Notes under the pieces: generated by a model
Database searches by the model: none
What the model saw: the letters and a program-made list of their open reading frames with translations, nothing else
Told to the model about the DNA's origin: nothing
Part shown: one piece after another, positions 1 to 6,770 of the stretch
Numbering within the stretch: the stretch's first letter is position 1
Layout: the number at the start of each line of letters is the position of its first letter
Source: an uncultured Pseudomonas sp.
Lineage (GTDB): Bacteria; Pseudomonadota; Gammaproteobacteria; Pseudomonadales; Pseudomonadaceae
Direction of reading: 5' to 3'
DNA length: 24,380 nt
Assembly: GCA_946886875.1 (NCBI GenBank)
Contig: CAMPJN010000013.1
Coordinates: 1-24,380 of the forward strand
Program-made: the position numbers and the translations under genes

Positions 1-224
1 GCAATTATTCGATTGCCCTGTCGCTGTCGCGCTTCGATTCGCACCTGGATACCAACTACGAGTGGCGCGATTTCGCCCTGGTATTCCACGTCATCAATAC
101 CCGCCAGCCCGACTTCGTCGGCTGTGCGTGGTTGGATTCGCAAGTGACCATTGCACGGTCGTCGTCTGCGGTTACTTCCCCTGAAAGCAAGGACAGGGAA
201 AAACAGCATGCGCTTCCTGATTGA
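1..224 (+). CDS. wzt: Wzt, C-terminal end only (copy 1, cut by window edge)
   Basis: Only the last 73 or so codons are visible (reading frame from base 3, stop TGA at 222-224). The fragment matches the end of the intact Wzt at 16381-17661 almost residue for residue: NYSIALSLSR, then SHLDTNYEWRDFALVFHVIN, then QPDFVGCAWLDSQV. After that the two tails differ until both end in HALPD. This part belongs to the C-terminal carbohydrate-binding domain of O-antigen ABC transporter ATPases, which recognises the polysaccharide to be exported. It overlaps wbpX by 17 bp, exactly as in copy 2. The rest of the gene, and probably more of a first operon, lies to the left of the window. Whether the full gene is intact cannot be seen. 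Confidence 0.9.
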   Translation, partial: NYSIALSLSRFDSHLDTNYEWRDFALVFHVINTRQPDFVGCAWLDSQVTIARSSSAVTSPESKDREKQHALPD

Positions 225-1599
225 ATGCACCTACGTCTATGAGCACCCGCAGGATAACTCCGGTATCCAGCGAGTCGTGCGCAATGTAATCAAGCAACTG
301 GACAGCCTGCCGGGCGACGTCGAATGCATCCCGGTGATGATGAACGGCGGACAGCTGTATCGGGTCTTGAGTCTGGCGCCGTTAAAGCCGCAGAAACAAA
401 CGCCGCTGCGCCATGCCACCATCATTCGTCTGGATCACACGCGTAACCGCTATTGGTGGTGGCATTCGCGGCTGGAGCGGCTATATCTGTTCCGCTCCTC
501 GCGAACCGCGCGGCGCGCCTTTTTCCTGCTGTGCAAACTGCTCAGCCTGGCGATCACCCTGCCGCTGCGCGGCGCGCTCTGGCTCAACCGCAATTCGCGG
601 CCGGCGCCGGAGCGGGCGGTGCCGCTGGCGGTCCAGGAGGGCGATCAGCTGTTATTGCTCGACTCGTCCTGGCACGCCGATTTCTTCGAGCTGGCCGAAC
701 GCCTGAAACGCCGCGGGGTGGGCATCGTCTCGGTGATATACGACCTGATTCCGCTGACCCACCCGCAGTTCTGCGATGCCGGTCTGGTCAAGGTGTTCGA
801 CCGCTGGTTCGACTGGATCGCGCAGACCGCCGACGGTTTCATGGCGATTTCCCAGACCATCAGCGAGCAGGTCGAGCGCGAGCTGCAACGGCGCCTTGGT
901 ATGCAAGAGGCCAGTCGACGTTGGCACGGCCACTTCCACCTAGGCTGCGAGCTGGACCTGACCCGTGCCGATGCGCCGCTGCATCCCGCCTTGCGCAGGG
1001 TGTTCGGCAAGGGTGAGCCGGTGTACCTGATGGTCAGTACCATCGAGCCACGGAAGAACCACGCTTATCTGCTCGATGCCTTCGAACTGCTCTGGGCGCA
1101 GGGCTCCAAGGCGCGCCTGTGCATCATCGGAAAGGTCGGCTGGAAGTGCGAGGCGCTGATCGAGCGGATCAACAAGCACCCGTTGAACGGCAAGCGCCTG
1201 TTCATGTTCAACCGGATCAACGACCGCAGCCTGGAACATGCCTATTCATATGCGCGGGCGCTGGTCTTTCCGTCTCATGCCGAAGGCTTCGGCCTGCCCC
1301 TGGTCGAGGCGATGCAGCGCGGGCTGCCGGTGATGGCGAGCGACATCCCGGTGTTCCGCGAGGTCGGCGGCGACTTTATGGCCTACTTCGATCTCGCCGA
1401 CCCGCAGTCGCTGGTCGAGCAGATCCAGGCATTCGAGATCTCGGGGCGTTTCCCCGCTCCGCGGTCGGTGGTCGAGTGGCAGTGGCTCGATTGGAGCGGC
1501 GCGGCCAGGCAGTTGGTCGCGGGTACCTTGAGCGGTTTGCGGCGGGCCACGTCGGCGCCCCTATCGGCCAAGGCGACCGGTTATGCGGATTGCCCTTAA
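208..1599 (+). CDS. wbpX: WbpX-like D-rhamnosyltransferase (copy 1)
   Basis: Cytoplasmic GT4-type (GT-B fold) glycosyltransferase of 463 residues. In P. aeruginosa, WbpX is one of three D-rhamnosyltransferases that build the CPA D-rhamnan from GDP-D-rhamnose, and is assigned the alpha-1,2 linkage. Visible here are the nucleotide-sugar domain entry STIEPRKNHAYLLDAF and the EX7E motif EGFGLPLVE (E359 and E367), followed by AMQRGLPVMASDIPVFREVGG. I chose ATG 208 rather than an upstream start at 151 because copy 2 starts at the same residue (MRFLIECTYVYE) and both overlap wzt by 17 bp. In the first 60 residues the copies differ at 3 positions; elsewhere they differ more. The gene overlaps wbpY by 17 bp, suggesting translational coupling. 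The split of linkage roles among WbpX, WbpY and WbpZ is taken from PAO1, not shown here. Confidence 0.92.
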   Translation: MRFLIECTYVYEHPQDNSGIQRVVRNVIKQLDSLPGDVECIPVMMNGGQLYRVLSLAPLKPQKQTPLRHATIIRLDHTRNRYWWWHSRLERLYLFRSSRTARRAFFLLCKLLSLAITLPLRGALWLNRNSRPAPERAVPLAVQEGDQLLLLDSSWHADFFELAERLKRRGVGIVSVIYDLIPLTHPQFCDAGLVKVFDRWFDWIAQTADGFMAISQTISEQVERELQRRLGMQEASRRWHGHFHLGCELDLTRADAPLHPALRRVFGKGEPVYLMVSTIEPRKNHAYLLDAFELLWAQGSKARLCIIGKVGWKCEALIERINKHPLNGKRLFMFNRINDRSLEHAYSYARALVFPSHAEGFGLPLVEAMQRGLPVMASDIPVFREVGGDFMAYFDLADPQSLVEQIQAFEISGRFPAPRSVVEWQWLDWSGAARQLVAGTLSGLRRATSAPLSAKATGYADCP

Positions 1600-2716
1600 C
1601 GCGCGGATTCTGCAGGCGCCGCGCACCGGCATCGGTCAGTACCTGGCCGAGTTGATCGCCGCGTTGCGCGTCGACCCGCGGATCGAGCTGGAACTGTTCC
1701 ACGGCTGGGGCTGGAGCGCCGAAGTGCCGCCGGCTGCGCTGCCCGGCTACAGCCGCTGGGCCGCGCTGGCCAAGCAGGTGCCGGGCGCTTATCGCATCCG
1801 CCGTGCGCTCGATCAGCAGCGTTTCGGGCGTGGCGCGCGTCGCCGGGGCGCCGAGCTGTATCACGAGCCGAGCCTGTGGCCGTTGGATTTCGCCGGGCCG
1901 ATGGTGATGACCCTGCACGACCTGACCCATCTGCATTACCCGCACACCCAGCCGCGCGACCGCCTGGCGGAGATCGAGCGACGCATCGGCCCGGCGCTCG
2001 AACGGGCGCAATGCATTCTCACCGACTCGCAGTTCGTCGCCGATGAAATCAGCCGGCACTACGGTGTGGCCGCTAAGCGTTTACAGGTCGCGCCCCTGGG
2101 TTGCGCCGAGCGCTTTCACCCGCGTTCGGCCGATGAGCTACGCGGGAGTCTGGCGACGCTCGACCTGGAGCCGGGCGCTTATCTACTGTGCGTCGGCACC
2201 CTGGAGCCGCGCAAGAATCTGAGCCAGGCGCTACGCGCCTACGCCTTGTTGCCGGCCACCATGCGTGCGCGCTTCCCGCTGGTGATCGCCGGCATGGCCG
2301 GTTGGCGTGGCGAGGATTTCGCCGCCGATTTGCGGCGCGGATTGGCCGGCGGCCAGGTGCGTTTGCTCGGTTATCTGAATGACCGGGCGCTGGCCGAGCT
2401 GTTGGCCGGCGCACGGATGCTGTTGTTTCCATCGCTGTACGAAGGCTTCGGTCTGCCCGTGCTGGAAGCGATGGCCAGCGGGGTGCCGGTGTTACTGGCG
2501 CCGCGCGCTGCATTACCCGAAGTGGCCGGCGAGGCCGGGGTGTATAGCGAACCCGGGGATGATCGCAGTTGGTGCGAGGCGATTCTGCGCTTGATCGAGG
2601 ACCCGGCGGAATGGCAGGCGCGGCGCGCCTGCGGTTTGCAACGGGCGCAGCACTTCAGCTGGAAGCGCTGCGCGACTCAGACGATTGCCGCCTACCGACA
2701 GGCCATGGAGCACTAG
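1583..2716 (+). CDS. wbpY: WbpY-like D-rhamnosyltransferase (copy 1)
   Basis: GT4 family, GT-B fold, 377 residues. In P. aeruginosa, WbpY is the transferase assigned alpha-1,3-linked D-rhamnose addition in CPA synthesis at the inner face of the cytoplasmic membrane. The N-terminal domain shows the typical start MRIALNARILQAPRTGIGQY with a glycine-rich loop. The C-terminal domain carries LLCVGTLEPRKNLSQALRAY and the EX7E motif EGFGLPVLE (E287 and E295), then AMASGVPVL. It begins inside wbpX (17-bp overlap) and its stop codon directly abuts the wbpZ start. Copy 2 has the same geometry. By hand, 52 of the first 60 residues match copy 2. Third codon positions look more GC-rich here than in copy 2. 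Confidence 0.92.
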   Translation: MRIALNARILQAPRTGIGQYLAELIAALRVDPRIELELFHGWGWSAEVPPAALPGYSRWAALAKQVPGAYRIRRALDQQRFGRGARRRGAELYHEPSLWPLDFAGPMVMTLHDLTHLHYPHTQPRDRLAEIERRIGPALERAQCILTDSQFVADEISRHYGVAAKRLQVAPLGCAERFHPRSADELRGSLATLDLEPGAYLLCVGTLEPRKNLSQALRAYALLPATMRARFPLVIAGMAGWRGEDFAADLRRGLAGGQVRLLGYLNDRALAELLAGARMLLFPSLYEGFGLPVLEAMASGVPVLLAPRAALPEVAGEAGVYSEPGDDRSWCEAILRLIEDPAEWQARRACGLQRAQHFSWKRCATQTIAAYRQAMEH

Positions 2717-3862
2717 ATGCGCGTACTACATTTGTTCAAAACCTACCTGCCGGAAACCGTCGGCGGTATCGAACAGGCGATCTATCAGGTCTGCCAGAGC
2801 GGCATCGCCCATGGCATCGAAAGTCATGTGCTGACCCTCAGCGCAAAGCCCGAACCGCGCGACCTGATGCTGGCCAATCACCAGGTTCATCGCGCCAAGC
2901 TGGATGTGCAACTGGCCTCCACCGGTTTTTCCTACAGCGTGTTCAGGCGCTTCAAGGCGTTGGCGGCGGAGGCCGACGTAATCAACTACCACTTTCCCTG
3001 GCCGTTTATGGATGTGCTGCACTTCGCCGCGCAAATCCGCAAGCCGACGGTGGTCACCTACCATTCCGACATCATCCGCCAGAAGCATCTGCTCAAGCTC
3101 TATCGGCCGTTGATGCACCGCTTTCTCGCCAGCACCGACCGGATAATCGCCGCCTCGCCGAACTACCTGGCAACCAGCGAGGTACTGGCGCGCTACCGCG
3201 ACAAGACCACGGTCATCCCCTATGGCCTGGACAAGCTCAGCTATCCGCTGCCCTCGTCGGCGTGCCTGGCGCATTGGCGGCAGCGTTTCGGCTCGCGGTT
3301 CTTTCTGTTCGTCGGGGTCATGCGCTACTACAAGGGCCTGCATATTCTCCTCGAAGCGCTGCGGGGCACCACCTATCCGGTCGTGATAGTCGGCGCCGGG
3401 CCGCTGGAGTTGGAGCTGCGCGCGCAGGCATTGGCATTGGGTCTGAATCATGTGCATTTTGTCGGCCGTCTGGATGACGAGGACAAGGCGGCGTTGCTGC
3501 AACTGTGCAGCACCTTGGTATTCCCCTCGCACCTGCGTTCCGAAGCGTTCGGCATTTCCCTGCTGGAGGGGGCGATGTTCGGCAAGGCGATGATTTCCAG
3601 CGAGATCGGCACCGGCACCAGCTATATCAACCTGCATAACCACACCGGCCTGGTGGTGCCACCGAGCGATCCCCTGGCGCTGCGCGAAGCGCTGCGCACG
3701 CTGTGGGACAACCCTGCCTTGGCTGTGCAAATGGGTCAGCGCGCCGAGCAGCGCTATCGGCAGCTATTCACCGCCGAGCGCATGGGGCGACAGATAGCCG
3801 CCCTGTACCGGGAATTGCTGGCCGAGGAGCGTGCGCCGCTCGGGCTGGGCGCCAGGTCCTGA
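2717..3862 (+). CDS. wbpZ: WbpZ-like D-rhamnosyltransferase (copy 1)
   Basis: GT4 glycosyltransferase, 381 residues, the usual length for WbpZ. In P. aeruginosa it is thought to place the first D-rhamnose on the lipid-linked primer. The N-terminus has MRVLHLFKTYLPETVGGIEQ, whose GGIEQ is the GT4 glycine loop. The middle has VTYHSDIIRQKHLLKLYRPL. The C-terminal domain has FVGVMRYYKGLHILLEAL and the EX7E motif EAFGISLLE (E276 and E284). Of the first 60 residues, 53 match copy 2, but the last dozen residues are unlike it and make this copy six residues longer. The gene starts on the base after the wbpY stop. It ends 9 bp from the stop codon of a convergent DUF1127 gene, with no terminator visible between them. 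Confidence 0.92.
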   Translation: MRVLHLFKTYLPETVGGIEQAIYQVCQSGIAHGIESHVLTLSAKPEPRDLMLANHQVHRAKLDVQLASTGFSYSVFRRFKALAAEADVINYHFPWPFMDVLHFAAQIRKPTVVTYHSDIIRQKHLLKLYRPLMHRFLASTDRIIAASPNYLATSEVLARYRDKTTVIPYGLDKLSYPLPSSACLAHWRQRFGSRFFLFVGVMRYYKGLHILLEALRGTTYPVVIVGAGPLELELRAQALALGLNHVHFVGRLDDEDKAALLQLCSTLVFPSHLRSEAFGISLLEGAMFGKAMISSEIGTGTSYINLHNHTGLVVPPSDPLALREALRTLWDNPALAVQMGQRAEQRYRQLFTAERMGRQIAALYRELLAEERAPLGLGARS

Positions 3863-3871
3863 GGCTGTCGT

Positions 3872-4078
3872 TTATCGCCAGAACGGCTTATCCAGTTCCG
3901 CCAGGCGATCGCTTTCGCTGATGCCTGCATCGCTGAGCAGGCGTGCGTCGAGCTTGGCCAATTGCCGGCGGCTGCGGATGTTGCGACCCCAGAGTTGCAG
4001 GGTCGTCAGCAGGCGGCTGACGCCATGCCGATGAGCGGGAGTGAGGATGGGCAGGCTGCTACTGAGGCTGCGTTCCAT
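3872..4078 (-). CDS. Small DUF1127 protein (copy 1)
   Basis: This 68-residue basic protein starts MERSLSSSLPIL and ends with the DUF1127 signature: RRQLAKLDARLLSDAGIS, then a short acidic stretch and KPFWR. I chose ATG 4078 because a Shine-Dalgarno-like GGAAGG lies just upstream on the minus strand and because the related protein at 21501-21716 also begins MER. DUF1127 proteins are short, arginine-rich and common in proteobacteria. A few have been shown to bind RNA or regulate metabolism, but no function can be given here. The gene runs head-on into wbpZ copy 1 with only 9 bp between the stops, so the transcripts would overlap unless ended within coding sequence. Confidence 0.85.
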   Translation of the reverse strand: MERSLSSSLPILTPAHRHGVSRLLTTLQLWGRNIRSRRQLAKLDARLLSDAGISESDRLAELDKPFWR

Positions 4079-4302
4079 GGCGGCTAACCTTCCCGCATGG
4101 TCGCGGGTGTGGGATATGGGGAGCCATGATCGCGCGCTGGCGCGGCCGGTTGCAGCCACAGCGACGCAGAATTGTACGGGTGCAGCTTGGTTTTTCAGCC
4201 AACTGTTCTGATTGCTGCGCCGGCTTCTGTATGGTCTGGCCCGCTATGTATGTAAGCCGCTAGCTGAAAACATCCCTCCGAAACGCAAGGTCGTGTGAAT
4301 TT

Positions 4303-4425
4303 TTCCTTCGCGCACGAAGCAGGCATTCCCAAGTTCGTTCAGACGGTACTCCAAGGCAAGCACCAAGGTGATTTTCCCGAACCGCTGAGGCCCGTCATCC
4401 ACAGGGTGAGCGGTCGTTTGGCCAG
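4303..4425 (-). pseudogene. cysC-like APS kinase fragment, frameshifted and truncated
   Basis: On the minus strand the sequence reads KRPLTLWMTGLSGSGKS, the N-terminal P-loop segment of adenylylsulfate kinase (CysC), which phosphorylates APS to PAPS. After the P-loop serine the frame is lost at about 4367-4371. Shifting frame by one base restores TLVLALEYRLNELGNACFV, which matches the next CysC helix and strand. The expected DGDNVRHGL motif is absent; the reading runs into unrelated sequence near 4312. So about 35 residues of CysC homology remain, with one single-base deletion and no C-terminal two-thirds. The minus-strand frame extends upstream to 4728, but that part is not recognisable CysC. 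The gene is certainly not functional; the family call is made by eye. Confidence 0.7.
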
Positions 4426-5085
4426 GTCTGACTGTACAGGCAGGAGCAGATGCCCATGGCCACGCCTTAACAGACGCGCTCGTCGAGCCTCGGCGAAGTG
4501 CCGCATGACGTGCCTGAGCGGTTCATTGAGCAGCGCTTGGGATTGTTCCAGCGCGGTCAGGTAGAGCAGCTTGCTCCAGCCCTTGAATGTCCGGCCAGCA
4601 TGCGTGGAGTGCACGGTGATATCTGGTTCGTGCTCGCCTACTAAAAATTGAGAACCATCTTCTTCAGATGCACCTCTTGGGCGTATAGGTGTGGCGCGCT
4701 CGGAAAAGCGAACTCCGGCTGGCGACAAGCGCTATTTCGTCGTCCCTTGGCGAGTAGGAAATGACGGATGTGACTTTCGAGGTGGTGGCCAGCTCGGTAG
4801 CCAGGGCATCGGTGGTCGCCACAAAGCTGGGTGGCTTCTGCACCGCTTGCCGGGTTAAGCGGCGCGGAGGCGCTGAATAGACTGATCGAGCGTCATACAA
4901 ATGAGGAGAACGCAAACAACACGGTCGCTGCTTGCGGTTGCAGGAGTAGTTCAAGCATGCCGGATGGGCCAATTGCTGAATGTATGGCTCAATCTGTAAG
5001 GCAAGGCCCTAACAGCGCAAAAGATGACGGAGTGGGAGTCTGTTATAGGCAGAGATTAGCTGTGCGGCATTGTGTAAACTGCGGC

Positions 5086-5123
5086 CAATATCCGCGTAAT
5101 GGCGCTATTTGACGCGGATATTG
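5086..5123. repeat. 38-bp near-perfect palindrome
   Basis: The arms CAATATCCGCGT (5086-5097) and ACGCGGATATTG (5112-5123) are perfect reverse complements of 12 bp, separated by 14 bp. Inside the loop AAT (5098-5100) and ATT (5107-5109) can extend the pairing with a two-base bulge. There is no T-run after either arm, so an intrinsic terminator is unlikely. It lies between the decayed cysC fragment and the glycosyltransferase operon, about 150 bp before the first ATG. It could be an operator, the end or target of a mobile element, or a recombination site; the sequence does not decide this. Confidence 0.75.
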
Positions 5124-5270
5124 CGCGCTCTGCAGGCGAAATTGCAGACATTGGATGATGTCGGAAGAAGGCATTGCAGAGCAGCGAACCTCTCTGGATA
5201 TCGAAAGCTATAACAAGTAGTTGCGCTGGCCGGGTAACTGGGTACGGCGTAAAGGAGTTCTTCTCGCAAC

Positions 5271-6770
5271 ATGATCATCCTCGTTGGGTCGAAAATCGAT
5301 CAGGCCAGCATTCAGGGCTCACTCGGCAAGCCAGAGTACAGTTACTTTTTTCTGATGAAGGACTTCCTCCCGGCGCTAGAGCGTCTGGGAACTGTGCTGC
5401 TGGTAAAAAGCACCGCTGAGATAGAACATCTGTCCGAGCAGTACCGGGCGGCCGGCGAAGAGGTGGTATTTTTCAGTTTCAGCCCGCCTCACCAGGTTCC
5501 GCTTGGCTTGAGCTGCCCAACTGTGGTGGTCTTTGCCTGGGAGTTCGATACCCTGCCGTCAGTGGCCTGGGATGACAACCCACAGAACGATTGGTGCTAT
5601 GCGCTGGCCAACCTGCAAGGGGCCATTTGCACCAGCCAGGAAACCGCCAACCTGGTTGAACACGCCACGGCTGAGGACTTTCCTGTTATCTCGCTGCCGG
5701 CACCGGTCTGGGATCGCTATAAAAGCCTTGGTAACCCCGGTGGAGTACCTGCCGAACTGGGCGACCGGGTATTCCCATTCGCCGGCATCGTTATTGACAG
5801 CCCCCTCTTGGGGCTGTCCGCCGATGGTCTGGTACGCAAGCCAAGCGAAGTGCCCACTGAACCAGAGCCAGAACCAGAGCTTCCACCGCCATCAGGAGCA
5901 CTTACCCAGGCCTGGCAACTCAGCAAAGCGCTGTTTAAAGGCTGGCTGGAAGAAATTCGCCGCCCTCTACAGCCCGCCTCACATACCGCCCCCACGACAG
6001 AGACCTCGACACCTGCCGTTGCGCCAGCCGATAACGCAGCACCGGCAGCACCGGCAGCACCGCCGCTGCATCAGATCCATGTCTCCGGCGTGGTCTACAC
6101 AACGGTGCTGAACCCCGCGGACAGTCGCAAAAACTGGGTCGAGTTGATTACCGCCTTCTGCTGGGCATTCAAGGAACGCGAGGATGCCACCCTGGTCGTG
6201 AAGATGACCCATCACGATCTGGAGTATTACCGCATCGTATTGATCACCTTGTTATCGCGACTGGCCCCCTTCAGCTGCCGGGTAATTGTGCTGCATGGCT
6301 TTCTCGAGGATGAGCAGTACCGTGAGCTTATAAAGGCGTCGACCTATTACGTGAACGCCTCTTCCGGAGAAGGTCTGTGCCTGCCCCTTATGGAGTTCTT
6401 GTCCGCCGGCAAACCAGGCATAGCGCCCGTGCATAGCGCCATGAGCGACTATGTCGACGAACACCTTGCGTTTCTCCTCAAGTGCTCGCTCGAACCCTTT
6501 TGCTGGCCCCATGATCCTACGGGCATTTTTATGACCCACCGGCATCGCCTGAACTGGCACTCCCTGGTGAAGGCTTACCAAGACAGCTATCAGGTTGCTC
6601 AATCGAAACCTGAGCTTTACCGCAGCATGTCGCAACATGCCTTTAAAAGAATGCAGGCATTCGCCTCGGTTGATGTAGTGGCTGCGCCATTGGAGACTTT
6701 TTTGCGCGCGCTGATACGCGATCGCAACAGCGAAGCTCTCGCACAGCGGAAGGAGGGCATGCTGCCATGA
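5271..6770 (+). CDS. GT-B glycosyltransferase with long Pro/Ala linker (first of a pair)
   Basis: A 499-residue protein, paralogous to the next gene. Shared blocks include PEYSYFFLMKDFLPAL near the N-terminus, FFSFSPPHQ and VFAWEFDTLPS. The C-terminal half is a GT4-like catalytic domain with NPADSRKNW (residues 281-289), HGFLEDEQYRELIKAS and the EX7E motif EGLCLPLME (E367 and E375), followed by a GKP loop. Residues about 193-267, between the two domains, are rich in proline, glutamate and alanine (PEPEPELPPP, then repeated AAP units) and look unstructured. Position and content match the glycosyltransferases of the PA5455-PA5459 cluster needed for CPA in P. aeruginosa. A role in a chain-terminal or modifying sugar is inference. 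The ATG has AAAGGAG upstream at a longish spacing, and the stop overlaps the next start (ATGA). Confidence 0.85.
   Translation: MIILVGSKIDQASIQGSLGKPEYSYFFLMKDFLPALERLGTVLLVKSTAEIEHLSEQYRAAGEEVVFFSFSPPHQVPLGLSCPTVVVFAWEFDTLPSVAWDDNPQNDWCYALANLQGAICTSQETANLVEHATAEDFPVISLPAPVWDRYKSLGNPGGVPAELGDRVFPFAGIVIDSPLLGLSADGLVRKPSEVPTEPEPEPELPPPSGALTQAWQLSKALFKGWLEEIRRPLQPASHTAPTTETSTPAVAPADNAAPAAPAAPPLHQIHVSGVVYTTVLNPADSRKNWVELITAFCWAFKEREDATLVVKMTHHDLEYYRIVLITLLSRLAPFSCRVIVLHGFLEDEQYRELIKASTYYVNASSGEGLCLPLMEFLSAGKPGIAPVHSAMSDYVDEHLAFLLKCSLEPFCWPHDPTGIFMTHRHRLNWHSLVKAYQDSYQVAQSKPELYRSMSQHAFKRMQAFASVDVVAAPLETFLRALIRDRNSEALAQRKEGMLP

Larger units (their letters stand above)
4079..5270. other. Gene-poor scar between the two CPA segments
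   Basis: About 1.2 kb without an intact gene. From left to right it holds the upstream region of the minus-strand DUF1127 gene, a broken cysC-like fragment on the minus strand (about 4303-4425), minus-strand open stretches of unknown origin to about 4970, and a 38-bp near-palindrome at 5086-5123. An 8-bp inverted pair (GCTCTGCA at 5127-5134, TGCAGAGC at 5175-5182) follows, then the leader of the glycosyltransferase operon with AAAGGAG at 5251-5257, 13 bases before its ATG. Open frames in both directions look like non-coding or decayed sequence. I see no convincing transposase, tRNA or integrase. The six-gene operon promoter should lie near the right end, but no clear -35/-10 pair stands out. 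Confidence 0.6.

Noticed and set aside
2907..2940. 34-bp stretch identical between the two wbpZ copies (also 20347-20380), considered as gene conversion
   Set aside because: With overall high similarity, one such tract is expected by chance or by protein conservation; flanking sequence differs normally on both sides.
2726..3730. Minus-strand open frame of 334 codons opposite wbpZ copy 1
   Set aside because: It is antisense to an intact glycosyltransferase with conserved motifs, has no recognisable domain, and has no equivalent full-length frame opposite copy 2.
4831..5112. Plus-strand open frame of 93 codons in the scar
   Set aside because: No ribosome site and no recognisable motif; it lies opposite minus-strand sequence that looks like decayed coding DNA and runs into the palindrome.
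5086..5123. Palindrome considered as an integron attC site or an intrinsic terminator
   Set aside because: The typical attC core bases (an AAC/GTT pair at the ends) are not present, there is no integrase or cassette array, and no T-run follows either arm.
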